A stretch of DNA of 64,000 bases from Cacajao melanocephalus (taxonomy: Eukaryota; Chordata; Mammalia; Primates; Pitheciidae): NCBI GenBank assembly GCA_963573385.1, contig CAUYLG010021673.1, forward strand, positions 62,001 to 126,000, read 5' to 3'. Shown piece after piece: positions 1 through 11,929 of the stretch (position 1 is its first letter; every line of letters begins with the position of its first letter). The position numbers and the translations under genes are program-made. Below the pieces are notes generated by a model. That model searched no databases. It was not told the DNA's origin and worked only from the letters and a program-made list of their open reading frames with translations.

Positions 1-974
1 AAAAGCGCGATGTGTCTAGTCCCGATGAAAACAATGGTCAGTCCAAAAGTAAGTATTGTCTCAAAATAAATCGCCCCATTGGTGATGCTGCTGACACCCA
101 GGATGATGATGTAGAGGAAATCGGGGATCAGGATGACAGTCCTTCCGATGACACAGTAGAAGGCACCCCCCCAAGTCAGGAGGACGGCAAGTCACCCACC
201 ACAACGCTCAGGGTTCAGGAAGCGATCCTTAAAGAGCTGGGGAGTGAGGAAGTTCGGAAGGTCAATTGCTACGGCCAGGAAGTAGAATCCATGGAGACCC
301 CAGAATCAAAAGACTTGGGGTCCCAGACCCCTCAAGCCTTAACATTTAATGATGGGATGAGTGAAGTGAAAGATGAACAGACACCAGGCTGGACAACGGC
401 TGCCAGTGACATGAAGTTTGAGTATTTGCTTTATGGTCACCATCGGGAGCAGATTGCCTGCCAGGCATGTGGGAAGACGTTTTCTGATGAAGGCAGATTG
501 AGGAAGCATGAGAAACTCCACACAGCTGACAGACCGTTTGTTTGTGAAATGTGCACAAAAGGTTTCACCACGCAGGCCCACCTGAAAGAACACTTAAAAA
601 TCCACACGGGCTATAAGCCCTATAGCTGTGAGGTGTGTGGAAAATCATTTATCCGCGCCCCAGACTTAAAGAAGCACGAGAGAGTTCACAGTAATGAAAG
701 ACCATTTGCGTGCCACATGTGTGACAAAGCCTTCAAACATAAGTCTCACCTCAAGGATCATGAAAGAAGACACAGAGGGGAAAAGCCTTTTGTGTGTGGC
801 TCCTGCACCAAGGCATTTGCCAAGGCATCTGATCTGAAAAGGCATGAGAACAATATGCACAGTGAAAGGAAGCAGGTTACCCCCAGTGCCATCCAGAGCG
901 AGACAGAACAGTTGCAGGCGGCAGCAATGGCTGCAGAAGCAGAGCAGCAGCTGGAAACGATAGCCTGTAGCTAG
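1..974 (+). CDS. ZBTB14: ZBTB14 (ZFP161/ZF5), 3' part of the coding sequence, five C2H2 zinc fingers
   Basis: Nuclear BTB/POZ zinc-finger transcription factor that binds GC-rich promoter elements, mostly as a repressor. The window opens inside the coding sequence. The first whole codon is at 3, and the open frame runs to TAG at 972-974, giving about 323 residues of an expected 449, so the N-terminal BTB domain lies upstream. The visible part starts with an acidic, serine-rich linker (DDDVEEIGDQDD). Then come five C2H2 fingers, starting at CQACGKTF near base 459 and continuing with CEMCTKGF, CEVCGKSF, CHMCDKAF and CGSCTKAF, with Krueppel-type linkers such as HTGYKP and HRGEKP. The end is glutamine/alanine-rich, finishing TIACS. 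There are no breaks, so this is the living last coding exon rather than a retrocopy. A GTG at 12 is valine inside the protein, not a start. Identity rests on recognising the protein. Confidence 0.95.
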   Translation, partial: KRDVSSPDENNGQSKSKYCLKINRPIGDAADTQDDDVEEIGDQDDSPSDDTVEGTPPSQEDGKSPTTTLRVQEAILKELGSEEVRKVNCYGQEVESMETPESKDLGSQTPQALTFNDGMSEVKDEQTPGWTTAASDMKFEYLLYGHHREQIACQACGKTFSDEGRLRKHEKLHTADRPFVCEMCTKGFTTQAHLKEHLKIHTGYKPYSCEVCGKSFIRAPDLKKHERVHSNERPFACHMCDKAFKHKSHLKDHERRHRGEKPFVCGSCTKAFAKASDLKRHENNMHSERKQVTPSAIQSETEQLQAAAMAAEAEQQLETIACS

Positions 975-2900
975 AGGCGGTGGGACAGGGACACTTTGCC
1001 TGGGAAGTGGAGACTGAGATGACGTGGATCATAATGAATGCCAGTTACTGTATTTTTGTGGAAATGTATGGAACATTGTACTCACTGGACTTCAGGCAGT
1101 GCTTGGTTAGGTATTTTTAAGACTTTTCAAGGAAATGATGTTCCTCAGTTCTGACCAAACTGTTTCACTGTCCTGTCTGGTGTCTAGTATTAATGTTGCC
1201 AGTAAGTGCCCCCTCCCTCTTTTTTATGATTTTAATTTGAGAACTCCTATGTCCAGTTTAGAAGTGAGAGACTTCCATTTTTTATTTCTCTACACTCACC
1301 ACCCTAGTGGGTGCCCTGCACAGAATAATAATTAGGTAAATTGATTTCTGAATCATCATAATTCTTTGTGACTTATTGTCAAAAGAGCAGTTTTAATAAC
1401 GTAATAAAAGTACTTAAGATAGACGCAGAAATTGGTGAGTGGTTGACCAGGAACACTGCGCAAATATAAAAACAAGTTCTGGGAATGCAGAATGGCATTA
1501 GATTTATATTTGTTTTGTTAATTTTATATCACTGTCTTTCACTGTTTTTGTGGACAAATAATGGTTGCTTTGCTGAAGTGTTTCTTCCTTGATTTTGATT
1601 GCCCAGTACCTACCCCAGAAGCTATAGTCACACGTCCTGAAGGCTGAGCAAACCTACCAGGATGGTGGGGGGGCTTGGGGCCAAGCTCTTAGGTTCCTCT
1701 TTTTTGGGGCAGTGCCACTCTGCACCAGCTGGGATTTGTGAATGGACCTGTGGTAAGAAGAGTAGAAAAGGCTTTCAGAGATAAGGTTTTATATGTGTAA
1801 CAATCCCAAGATTTCCTAGATTAAAATATTTCTTAATTGATTTTGAGATTGGATTTTTCTTTGGAATCAAAATTAGGACAAGAACAGATACGCTTCTTCA
1901 GATACATTTGTGAAACTTCACAGAATGTCATCAAGCTTTGGGGCTTCTGGTGCACATGATTTATCCATAAAGGAGATGCAGTATGCTTACTTAAATTAAT
2001 AAATTTAAAATCTTTTAAGTGTGTAAATAGTAGTGTTGGTCTTAAGTATTTCAAGTAAAAGTAGACAGCTGCACTTTTTTTGCACATTGGATTAAAATAA
2101 CTTCCATCAGCAACAAACATCAGACTGTTTTTTAACAAATATTGAAGATTGTCAGACCAAATGTTTATGTTTTTGAAGTATATTTCATCACTGGTTACAG
2201 TTTTAAATAGAAGTTGATTGCCCTTTCATAGCTGTGAATGAGAATTATAAACTCTGTTCCATTTTGGTATACTAAATGTTCTTTTAACCATCTTTAGGAC
2301 TATATTGAATTGCCAACAATAGTTTGAATTGTGTTCTGTAAAAAAGTATTAGTCAATTATTTTACAATATGTAGAACTGTAGAAAATGTCAGTTTTTCAA
2401 ATTCATTTTTCATTGCTAGGATTTCTTTTAAAAATACATTAAAGTAATTTTATTTCATAGCTTGTTGCATTAACACCTGTAATTCTATCGTGAAAGAAAT
2501 TTTATTTTTTTAATTGGTGTGTATGTTATGCCCAAGATGTTAGGATGGAGATGCTACCTTTTTAAAATTTTTATTTATTGGTAAACTGTTCTAAAAGTAG
2601 TCCTGTCACTGTGTTTTTATGCTATTTATAGAAGGGGAACTGATTGCTGTTCCCAGGCTGTTTTAACCAAAGCAAAGGAAAAATAATTGAACATCTTGTC
2701 AATAGCTTACTTCAACAAACCATATTTTAGGCCTTCATTTTTTGTATATAAAAGAAAATATACTTCTGTCATTCCTCTTTTCATTTTTTTTTTCATAGCA
2801 ACCTTCCACATACCTTGGTTTCTACCAAAATGTGTTTTCTATGCTGGCTTCATCCTGGCTTTACAGAGTTGAAGTTAAACATGTGATATTAACCTCTATT
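975..2900 (+). other. ZBTB14: ZBTB14 3' untranslated region and candidate poly(A) signals
   Basis: This AT-rich unique sequence follows the stop codon. Canonical AATAAA hexamers lie at 1403-1408 and 1998-2003, the second followed by GT-rich DNA that could serve as a downstream element. The variant ATTAAA lies at 2438-2443. These suggest alternative 3' ends. The right limit is a guess: no single site is decisive from sequence alone. The short open frames here have no recognisable product. Confidence 0.55.
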
Positions 2901-4210
2901 GAAACCACGTAATCTTGGTGGTAAGCCTCAGAAAGATTCATTTTCACCACTCTATTTACATGATGCAAATAGGTGTCATTTAGCCTGTTTTGCATGAGAG
3001 ATGTATTTGTGTTATTTCTACCACTGGTACTGGGTTCATACGTGTGTTAGGGCACCTGTTTCCTTTGTATTTTTATGGTGGCAGCAGAATCCTAACATGG
3101 CAGCTCTCTTGTCTGCTGGGTGCTGATCAGTAACACTGCCTCTCTATACCTGGCTGGATTTGGTAGTCCCCCGCATAGTGAAGCTGTTGTGATAGTCTTC
3201 AAGGTTATATCCAACACCCTAGGGAGTTAATTCTGAAATGTGGCTACTCTGAATCTGTAATGTAGGAGGAAGGTCAACTCTAAATGTCAACATTACTCCC
3301 TTTTCATTACTTACAAATCATCGACTTTTTTCTGTTTTGATAGAGAATGCCACAACTTTGATGTTAACTTTTGTGCTTAATTTGCATTGTATTGGCGCTG
3401 ATTGAGGAAGAGAATTTTAGGAAGTTTAAATATAAGGTAATTTGCTGGCTGTTAACTTGAGCACTAATTTAGAATTGTTAGAAAGTACAGAGGTTGTTGA
3501 TATTAACACATTCCTCCTATTTTGTTAGGAAAAACATGAGATGAGGAAAAATGATGCACACGTATGTAGTTTCCAACTTAATGTGATATTTTGTGTAAAG
3601 TTGTCTGTAAGTCATTTGGAAGGTGGGATGCATTGTTGTAGTAATGCTATTAGTGGTGATTTGTTCTCAGAGTAGCAAGCCTACAGTGCAATTGTAGTAG
3701 AGCTGGCACATAATAAGGATTGTGGTGTAGGGTTGAGTCCTAGACAGAAACAAAGAGCTGTTCCAGGTAAGAGAATGGAAAGCTTTCTCACTTTCCTTCG
3801 AAGTCTGTCTTCATTTTTGCATACCCTCTGTAACTGGAGCTCTCTCCCCCTGGGAACTATTTGCAATAGGGTTAATCCTGCCTCTAGTACAGGTATGTAA
3901 AGATAGTGTGTTGCTGATTCAACTTGTGTTGAGCATCATGTGCGAGGCACTGGGCTGGACCCTGGAGAAGCAGTTTGGTCCCCGGCTATTAGAGTGAGTG
4001 TGCCGCTTCCCAGTTTGGTCTTACATGTTCTTTTTGAAAATGAGAGGGCATTTTCCTATCACCTGTTATCCATGATTCCTTAAAGGTTGTCATACTGATC
4101 TCATCTCAGGGGTCCTGGGTGTAATTTATCTGGATTGTGACCAATTTTAGCAGTTGAGTTTTTTTATGATCTCTTCAAAAGATGTTCCCACTTACTAATA
4201 TTCATTTAAA
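2901..4210. other. Intergenic sequence, little recognisable
   Basis: AT-rich unique DNA. A weak L2-like stretch (motif TGTGCGAGGCACTGGGCTGG) sits near 3,930-3,990, in the orientation of an L2 3' end read backwards. Nothing else was recognised. Confidence 0.4.
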
Positions 4211-4214
4211 TCTT

Positions 4215-4430
4215 TTCAGTATAACGAGGAGGTGTGGTTTAGTGGAAAGACTTTACAAGACAAACTTAGGTTTGGATTTTGGCTCTGCCTCTCAGTAACT
4301 AAATTTGGACAGGTTCTTAACTGCCTTGAGCCTCAGTTTCACCATCTGTAAAACAGTGGTAAGTATTTCTGCCTTATAATCTTCTGAGGCTTAATGTGAT
4401 GGTCAGGAAAAAACATTAACCCCAGCATCT
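4215..4430 (+). repeat. MIR SINE
   Basis: Matches the MIR core in order: a GTTTAGTGG start, TTTTGGCTCTGCCTCTCAGT, then CTTGAGCCTCAGTTTC and CATCTGTAAAA. It is diverged, as expected of an old mammalian SINE. Confidence 0.8.
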
Positions 4431-5087
4431 ACACTTTACGTTCACTGTAAATGCTCCCCGCTTCCTAAAGAGCATTCCCAATGGAGCAGACAAGCAAACT
4501 GAAATTCTCTTTTACCCTTGGCATCTCTCAGTTCTACCATCATTGGCCCTCAGCTGGAGACCTAGACCTCATTAAGTCTTAACTGAAAATGTCTACAGAC
4601 ACTGTGTTTATCTCAGTATTTCTGTAAACTTTGATTCATTTGTGGCTCTGTCTTACAAACTTGTATATTCGTCTAAGTGTTGTCTTTGGTTTGGTAATCT
4701 CTCATTGTACATTTTAAAGTAGATCGTTGGAATGTAGTTCGTGTAAACATTGGCCTCTTTGGATGGCTTCCTGCTCTTTGGGAACATCTGTGATGGCAGA
4801 ACCAGAATTACAATTTTGAGAGCTGGCTTTTGAATCTCATACATGAAATCATACATTAATATATTTTTATAGCATGCTTTTCTAAAATTGGGTGCATTTC
4901 AGACTGCACCCAACAAGATGGTCTGTTGCTTTCTTCGCAAAGGGGTCGAGACTACACCCATTAATTCCAATTTTTTTCCTTTTAGTTCCAGAATAACAGT
5001 TTGCCGAGTCACTTTGCTCTTCTTTGGGGGATATTTCTACTCATCTTACACAGAAGTACTTTTTATAGCCTAAGATTAAGGTATATC

Positions 5088-5200
5088 AGTCAGCAAATCA
5101 TTAAATGCCTTATATGTGCCTATCATTGGACTATGTGCTGGGAACACAACAGTGAGCAAGACCAGCACCGTTCCTGCCCTCTTGGAGTTGTCCAGTGTGG
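5088..5200 (-). repeat. L2 LINE 3' end, reverse orientation
   Basis: The plus strand reads CTATGTGCTGGGAACACAAC, then an AGTGAGCAAGACCAG and CCTGCCCTCTTGGAG series. This is the reverse complement of the conserved L2 3' end. Confidence 0.65.
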
Positions 5201-5779
5201 GATGCTTATCTTTTCAAGTTTACAACATTTTACAAGGATTTACAAATAATTTAATGATCACAAATGGACAAACTACTTTAAAAGAAAAATCTGCCATGTT
5301 GTGTATTTTAATCCAGTTCATGGTACATACTTTAGAAAGTAAGAATTTAATAAATTGTCATGGGTTAGTGGTGCCAATCTAAACATTCTTAAATGATTTT
5401 TGGGAATGTATACTGAGAAAATATGTCTGTTAATTATTGCCATTGCCACAGAATGATTCTTATTTTCCCTGATACTGGATTTCAAGAAGAGGAATGATAA
5501 TATGAGGCTAAGATATATTTCTTGAAAATAATAGATGCTAGCATCAAGAAAGCTACTGATGCAAAGAAAATGAGAGAAGTAAAGAATGATAACCTGGGCT
5601 TCCAGGGACTTTGGGCAAAAATACTAATAAGGTTTTAAGGGAGGAAGGACCATAGCAAATAGAGTACGCTCAGTAGTGGCTGAGTCAGCAGATGTTCCCT
5701 TAGTGCCCACTGACCAGTTAAGGTTGACAGTCTTGATAGGATAGGATAACAAGTAAGCTAATGGAAATCTGAAAAGAAA

Positions 5780-5875
5780 AAATGTTTCTTCCGATAGTTT
5801 TAGATAATGTGCTGCTTGTCATGTAAAAAATATTTCTTCCAATAGTTTTAGATCATGTGCTGCTTGTCATGTTGA
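5780..5875 (+). repeat. Tandem duplication, 48-bp unit, two copies
   Basis: Two adjacent copies (5780-5827 and 5828-5875) share TTTCTTCC, ATAGTTTTAGAT and ATGTGCTGCTTGTCATGT with only a few mismatches. It is not an obvious part of a known repeat family. Confidence 0.85.
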
Positions 5876-6114
5876 TGGAGTTTTGAGAAAGCATTCTATG
5901 TTATTAAACTTAATTGGAATGGACTAATTTTCTGTGTTCAGCGGGAAAGCAGAAGCTTCCTATGATCATTGCTTTTTTCTTTTCTAGTGTCTTTGGATTT
6001 CAGTCATAGGAGAGATAGTCAAAGGGTTAGATTTTAATAAAACAGTATATGTTGAATATTTGCCAGGTTTAGCACTATAAACATAATTGCTATGTTTTGT
6101 GACAAGTCTGTGGT

Positions 6115-6265
6115 AGGTACTCATTACCACTGCTGAAGACAGCAAGAGTCAAAGAAGATAAAAATCCTGCCCAATATCATCCTTATCAGAGCTGGGACAG
6201 GAAAGCAGGTCCATCTGCCTCTAGAGCCTGTGCCTTTAGTGACCGTGTTGTTGGCCTCAAGCCAC
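6115..6265 (-). repeat. MIR-like SINE, reverse orientation
   Basis: The plus strand has CAGAGCTGGGACAGGAAAGC followed by a TCTAGAGCCTGTGCCTTTAG stretch. This resembles the reverse complement of the MIR central region. Diverged, so moderate confidence. Confidence 0.5.
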
Positions 6266-6269
6266 AAAA

Positions 6270-7795
6270 TGTGCAGCTGTGGCCCTGCACATGTCCTTAC
6301 TGACTTCAGACCGCTGTTTGGCAGACAGCACTGGAGAAGAGACAGAGGCATTTATGCAGACAGCTGTGTCTCTGTACTAAATTGGTCCTGACGTTTTTAT
6401 TTCTCCAAGATGCCTCCCATGCAGGGTACTGATACTAAACCAACTTTGTTTTACAGGCTGCCCCCCTAATAATATGAAAAACTGCTGGTAGAATGTCATG
6501 GACAATTGCAATATAGCAAAACGACCAGTTAGCCTTCTTCACATGTTCCATTATGCAGTGAGCCAAGCAAAAGCCACAAGACCAAAGGCCATCTAGTCAG
6601 GGGCCAAGGTAAAAATGGTCCCATGTAAAGGCCTACATAAAAATGCTCTTCCATGTTAGGAGATCTCTCTACCTATACTCCCCTCCTCGCTCCCTTTCTC
6701 TTTCTGAAAGGTGTTAGAAAACTTGGATTCAGATTCTGCTTCCATTATTTTCAGGCTATGTCACCATCTTAGGCTGGTTTCATGATTGTTCTTAATTTCT
6801 GCCAAAATGCAAATGATTCACTGCCCCATGTTCACCATTCTTGCTTATTATTCCAAAAGATAAACTCACTGTAAGGGAGAGATAGAAATTCAGCCTTAAA
6901 ATCAGATATAATTGATTTAAAGTATTACTGACTTCAAACAGGTTGACAGAGATGTCTAGAAGTTTGACATTTGGAGAACTATTACATTTCATTCTTAGGC
7001 TGCTTACATTTAATTAAATTTAAAGTATGTGTAATGTTTTGGCTATTCTGTTTCTGTAATCTTCCAGCCAATACACAACAGGAAATATTAACCAGATTGG
7101 AAGGTTACTGAATCAATTGGCATTAGTGTAAACAAGATTACATTTAATAGTCTTGATACCCGGTAATAAAATGTGGGGTTGAGAAAAGAGATATGAAAAA
7201 TAGTAGGGGTAAATTAATTTTAGGTGGTGTATAGTCATTATTTTCCCAAACTTCTGGGAGTTATAAAATTATAAGACTTAAAAAAAATACATTATTGACA
7301 GAAAACAATTTTAACTTTGGTGATATAGTAGAACTGAATTGCATATTAATTAATCTGACATCGGCAGAGTACTTTACAGTATGCATTATTAAGGTAGCTT
7401 GCAATATTATGAATAGGTATTGCTATTCTCATTTTACAGATTAAAAAAAAAAGCTTCTGTGATTCTAGTGACTGAATTACAAGCAGCCTGAAATAGAATC
7501 CTAAAGTACGTGTAGGATCTATTTATTGGATTTATGTAAAGCTTTCAGCTCTTTCTAAAATTGTAATATAAAAGATTAAGATTTGAAAGATTACATTTAA
7601 AAGTCCTGAGTTCCTAAATTTGTTTTTTTTTATTTTTACCACGTATTACATTTATTAGTTATCTTCCAGTATCCACTCTACACTTGTTCTAGAGCAACTG
7701 CATTTTTAACTTGTCACTGCACTTCTGACTTTAAAATCTCAAACTAGTTGTTTTTTTCTCGTACTGCAAAACTTTGAAAATATTTGTATTGGTGA
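6270..7795. other. Intergenic sequence without recognised features
   Basis: AT-rich DNA with short A and T runs. No gene, RNA gene or clear repeat was seen. Confidence 0.4.
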
Positions 7796-7797
7796 AA

Positions 7798-7990
7798 AAG
7801 CCAGTGTAGTGATTTAGAGTATGGGCTCTGGATTCAGACTGCGTGGATGTGAGTTCTAGTTCTACCACTACCTGGCTGGCCTTGGGCAAGTTATCGAGCC
7901 TTTCTAAGTTTCATTTTCTCATTTGTAAAATGTGATAATATTGCGAGAATTATGTGAGATAAGCTGTAGAAAGTTCTTATATATGACAGT
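7798..7990 (+). repeat. MIR SINE
   Basis: Good match to MIR: GTAGTGATTTAGAGTATGGG, CTCTGGATTCAGACTGCGTG, CCTTGGGCAAGTTA and TTTGTAAAATG in the expected order. Confidence 0.88.
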
Positions 7991-8880
7991 GTAATTGTGT
8001 TATTTTCTATCAATCAAGTAAAAGGTAATACACTTTGATTTGTCACCACTCACCCTTTAACTTGCTTATAAGAACTTTAACTGATTTGACCTTCATGAAT
8101 CATTTTCTTGTTTTAAAGGAGGGGATTGCATGTGGTGGTCTTTAAGGTTATTTCAGGATTCAAGTCTATTATTCTGTAATTAATTAGTTGTAGTAACAAC
8201 CCAAAAGCATTTTTAATGTAATTACTTGAAATTTTTCTATCTTTTCACTCCAAATGAGCACTAAAGGTGATCACAAGATGTGGGTTTCTCAATTACCTGT
8301 GAGAGCTCACAGGAGAGGGATGTTGAGAGACTGGTCAGTATCTCTCAAGTTTTGCCAGAGTTCAAAGGGAAAGGAATGTGGATGATTCCATGCAAGTTGC
8401 CACGACTCCTGACAAAATAATTCAAATCACACTTGATGTAATCCACATAAACCTTGGTTTTCCTGCTCCGATTTTAAGGGTCTTAGCTTTTGGAGATGCA
8501 TCCTGAAGAAGTAGAAATCTTACTCGCAATAGTATTGAAAAATAATGTAGTTATTTACTGAAGTTTTTCTGAATTAGTGTCAATAAGTAGATCACACAGC
8601 AGCATTTCCTATTTCTTTTTATATTTCTCCCATTTCTTTTAGAAGCTTCTCATTTCATCTCTTCCTTTCTGTCTCAGCCTGAATCTAAAAAATCATTCCA
8701 CTCCCCATGGTTTGGGAAAAACACTAACCATATTTCCTCTACTCTCACGCCACAACAATCATAAACACAGAAGACTTCTGTAACCAACAGTGGGATAGGA
8801 GGGAGCAGATCTTCCCCCACCAAGCGAGTAACCACTTCTGCAGCAGACACCTGCTAACTGTCCTCCAATTTAATTCTAAC
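7991..8880. other. Intergenic sequence without recognised features
   Basis: Unique AT-rich DNA. Nothing was supported here. Confidence 0.4.
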
Positions 8881-8894
8881 ACTACCTAGGGATA

Positions 8895-9530
8895 GCATCA
8901 GATTCTATAGATTGAGAGTTGAGTCCCCAAGACTGCCCTCCACCAGAGGCCAGTTGCAAGTCCAAGCCTCTGGAACTTCTGACCAAGCAACTTCAAGCTG
9001 GGGTTCCCAAAACCCCCACTTTAGATTTGGAGGTAAGATTAATTTGCTGGAGCAGCTCACAGAACTCAGGGAAACATGTTTACTGGTTTATTATAAAGGA
9101 TATTTCCAAAGGTACAGATGAAGAGATGTGTAGGGTGAGATACAGGGAAAGGGGTGTGGAGCTTCCATGCGCTCCCTGGGGGCCATCCTCCAGGCACCCC
9201 CTTTTAGCTCTCCAGAGGCTCCCCAACCCAGTCCTCTTGGGTTTCTGTGGATAACCATGTGGAAATGTGATTGGTCTCCCAAGAATAGGGTGAGACCCTC
9301 TCTGGAATTATGGTCTCATGACCTGCAACTGGAAAGGCAGGGGAAGATTAGAGTCCTGCCTTGGGACAGGTGAAAGAAGGACAGAAGGTCAGAGAGATTC
9401 TGTTTCCTGAGGCCTGACATGCCCAACATTATAACAAAAGACTATAACAAGGGCTATGGGAGTTGTGAGCCAGGAATTGTAGACAAAAACCTATATCTGT
9501 CTCTCTCTGTAACACCACACCTATGAAAAT
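8895..9530 (-). repeat. Ancient LTR-like interspersed repeat, family unresolved
   Basis: The segment contains GAGCAGCTCACAGAACTCAG, a GTTTACTGGTTTATTATAAA stretch, GATGAAGAGATG and CTCTTGGGTTTCTGTGGA. These phrases recur in an old mammalian LTR family seen here in reverse. Open frames of 60-110 codons inside it (for example 8919-9254) overlap on both strands and are judged chance. The family name is left open because it could not be checked. Confidence 0.5.
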
Positions 9531-10590
9531 ATTTTCCCAAGTATTTCTACTATTCTTTCAACCTTTTCTTCTACCATCCTTTTGCACATAAAGCAGTTCT
9601 ATCTGTTGTCAGAATCTGCCATTTGCTGTCTATCCCTTTTTGGAATTAATTAAGGCCTACTTGCAGAGCAAGTAGGAGGGAGGAGGTATTACAGTTACAC
9701 AGATATATTTTCATATCTGTGACATTATTAGTGTTCTGGTCTTACTATGCACCACTCTTCCCCTACTCTCCTCCCAAAAAGAAAAGTTATTGCATTATGC
9801 TTTTCGTTATTATCACAGGTGAAATCCCATTACGTCAAAATAGGTCACTTCTAAAGTTCAGTTTTATTTTGGCTTTTAAATAGGATAATCTTCCTATATT
9901 GCAGAAATGTAGAAAAACCCTTTGGGAAAAGCACTAAATGGAATAGATTTATAATCTTTACCTGGAAGAAAATAATTATAGTTCCTAGGAATTGGAAACT
10001 AGCTTCTTAAGAGAGATTACTGCTTGTTCAATTTCAACAATTTTTAGCTGCTAAATCTGGTATTTTTCTCTATTTTTTTATGTTGCTTTTTTATTTCTCA
10101 AATTTAGACTTAAATCTATTTACTTCCTACAAAGATCTTGTCCTTCCTTACATCTTGTACATATACACATTTGTGTTCCTCATATACTGTTAATATAGTT
10201 CCATCATCATTTTGTTAAATCAAAATTCATTGTTTACAGTGTTGCGATTATGTAAGTGTTGTTACAGCTGAGCCACCTAGCGTACTATGATGTATTTTCC
10301 TTGCTTGCAAGTTGTTTCCCTGCAGCTAAGAACTTTTGTTTCTTTAGGTTTTTATGTATATACCATTATACCCTGAACTCTGTGCTAGTTGTCTAAGTCT
10401 CTTGTCCTTATGTCAGTTGTGAGGTATTCTATCATTTGCATTTGTTTAAAGAACTTCATCTCAGAGAGTGCTGGGCACTGATGTTCTGGGCCTCCTTTCA
10501 CCATTACCCTACAACTCCATTCTTGAATTGGATTCCCAATTCTGGGTCTTACTTTGCCTTTTTCTGATTTATTCTCTTGTTTTGGTGAAA
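9531..10590. other. Intergenic sequence without recognised features
   Basis: AT-rich unique DNA with no convincing gene or repeat. Confidence 0.4.
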
Positions 10591-10597
10591 GAATACT

Positions 10598-10972
10598 GGT
10601 GTGGTTTGGCTCTGTGTCCCCACCCAAATCTCATGTTGAATTGTGATCCCCAGTATTGGGTGTGAGGCTGCTAGTAGGTGACTAGATCATGGGGGCAGTT
10701 TGTAATGGTTTAGCACCATGCCCATTGTGCTGTCTTGTGACAGCATTCTCCCAATATCTGCTTAAAAGTGTATAGCACCACCTCCCTCAGGCCACATGTG
10801 AAGGTGTGCTTGCTGTCCTTCACCTCTGTCACGATTGTAAGTTTCCTGAGGGCTCCATAGAAGAAGAGCCTGTACAGTCTGCAGAACTGTGAACCAATTA
10901 AATCTTTTTTTTTTAAATAAATTACCTAGTGTCATGCATGTCTTTAGAGCAGTGTGAGAATGACTAATTTAA
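10598..10972 (+). mobile_element. Solitary MaLR LTR (MSTA/MSTB-like)
   Basis: Starts with TGTGGTTTGGCTCTGTGTCC and CCACCCAAATCTCATGTTGA, has CATGGGGGCAG, then TACAGTCTGCAGAACTGTGA and ACCAATTAAATC. It ends AGAATGACTAATTT, a decayed MaLR terminus. No internal region or partner LTR is nearby, so it is a solo LTR. MaLR elements belong to the ERVL-related endogenous retroviral class. Confidence 0.88.
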
Positions 10973-11925
10973 ACACATCTTCAATTGGAAGAGTAAATGA
11001 GAGGTGAAATTTTTGAAGTCCATTTTATCTTCATGCTTTATTGATGGTTTGGCTGAAGGTAGAAAATAATTTGTAGGGAAGTGAATAATTTCATGTTTCT
11101 GCATAGTTAGGGCTCTCTGAGCACTTTTAACGACACCTGGGTTGAAAAAATAGCCAGGGAAGGGTAAAATTGAACAGCCAGAGACTTGCAGAAAGATTTA
11201 GAGACTTACCTCCTATGTATTTAAATTTCAAAGGGGGATGACCCTAGGAGCCAGTTATTCATGTTCCAAAGGATTGGTAATGACTAGGGAGCAAAGATTT
11301 CTCTCCTCTCAGATGATGATAGGGCAGCTGGTGGCCTGTATAAGCCCCCCAGAAAGTTTAAGGCAGACTCTCATATGTTCAGGGTGATGTGACTTTCATC
11401 ATGTTGTGTGTAGTTATTATAGATGGGGAACTCATGCAGTGATTGCTATAATAGCAACTTTGATTTCTGCTCCCCAAATCTCATGTTTACTTTCAGGATA
11501 CAAATTTGAGTATAGACATTAAAACCTTATAATAAACCTTTAAAATTTTGACAGTATCTTGAAAAGTTTGATGCCATTCTTATTTTTGATACTTTATTTG
11601 CAACCTATGTATTTTTCTCTCTTTAAAGCTTAAAGAATCTTCCCTTCACTCCTATATTCTAAAATGTGGTGATGTTTCCTAGTGCAAATGTACTGGAAAC
11701 TGGTAGGTCCTTTCAGTCTGGAAACTGTGTCCTTCAGTTATTCTGGAAAATTTTCTTGAATTATTTAATTTATGATTTCCTCATTTTTTGTTTTCTTTTT
11801 CTTCACTTTTCATAGACTAGTATTGTAAATTTCTTCTTATTCTTTATTTTTCAACTCTCTGTCCTCGATCTAATTTTTGAAAAAATTTAACTTTATGTTT
11901 CTAACATTTATATTGTATTTAAAAA
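10973..11925. other. Intergenic sequence without recognised features
   Basis: AT-rich unique DNA. Nothing was supported. Confidence 0.4.
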
Positions 11926-11929
11926 AACT

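Noticed and set aside
12..14. GTG at 12 as a start codon for a 320-residue protein
   Set aside because: The frame stays open to the first base of the window, and the protein is the C-terminal part of ZBTB14. The GTG codes valine inside it.
339..860. Minus-strand open frames inside the ZBTB14 exon
   Set aside because: They are antisense shadows of the zinc-finger coding sequence, with no independent motif.
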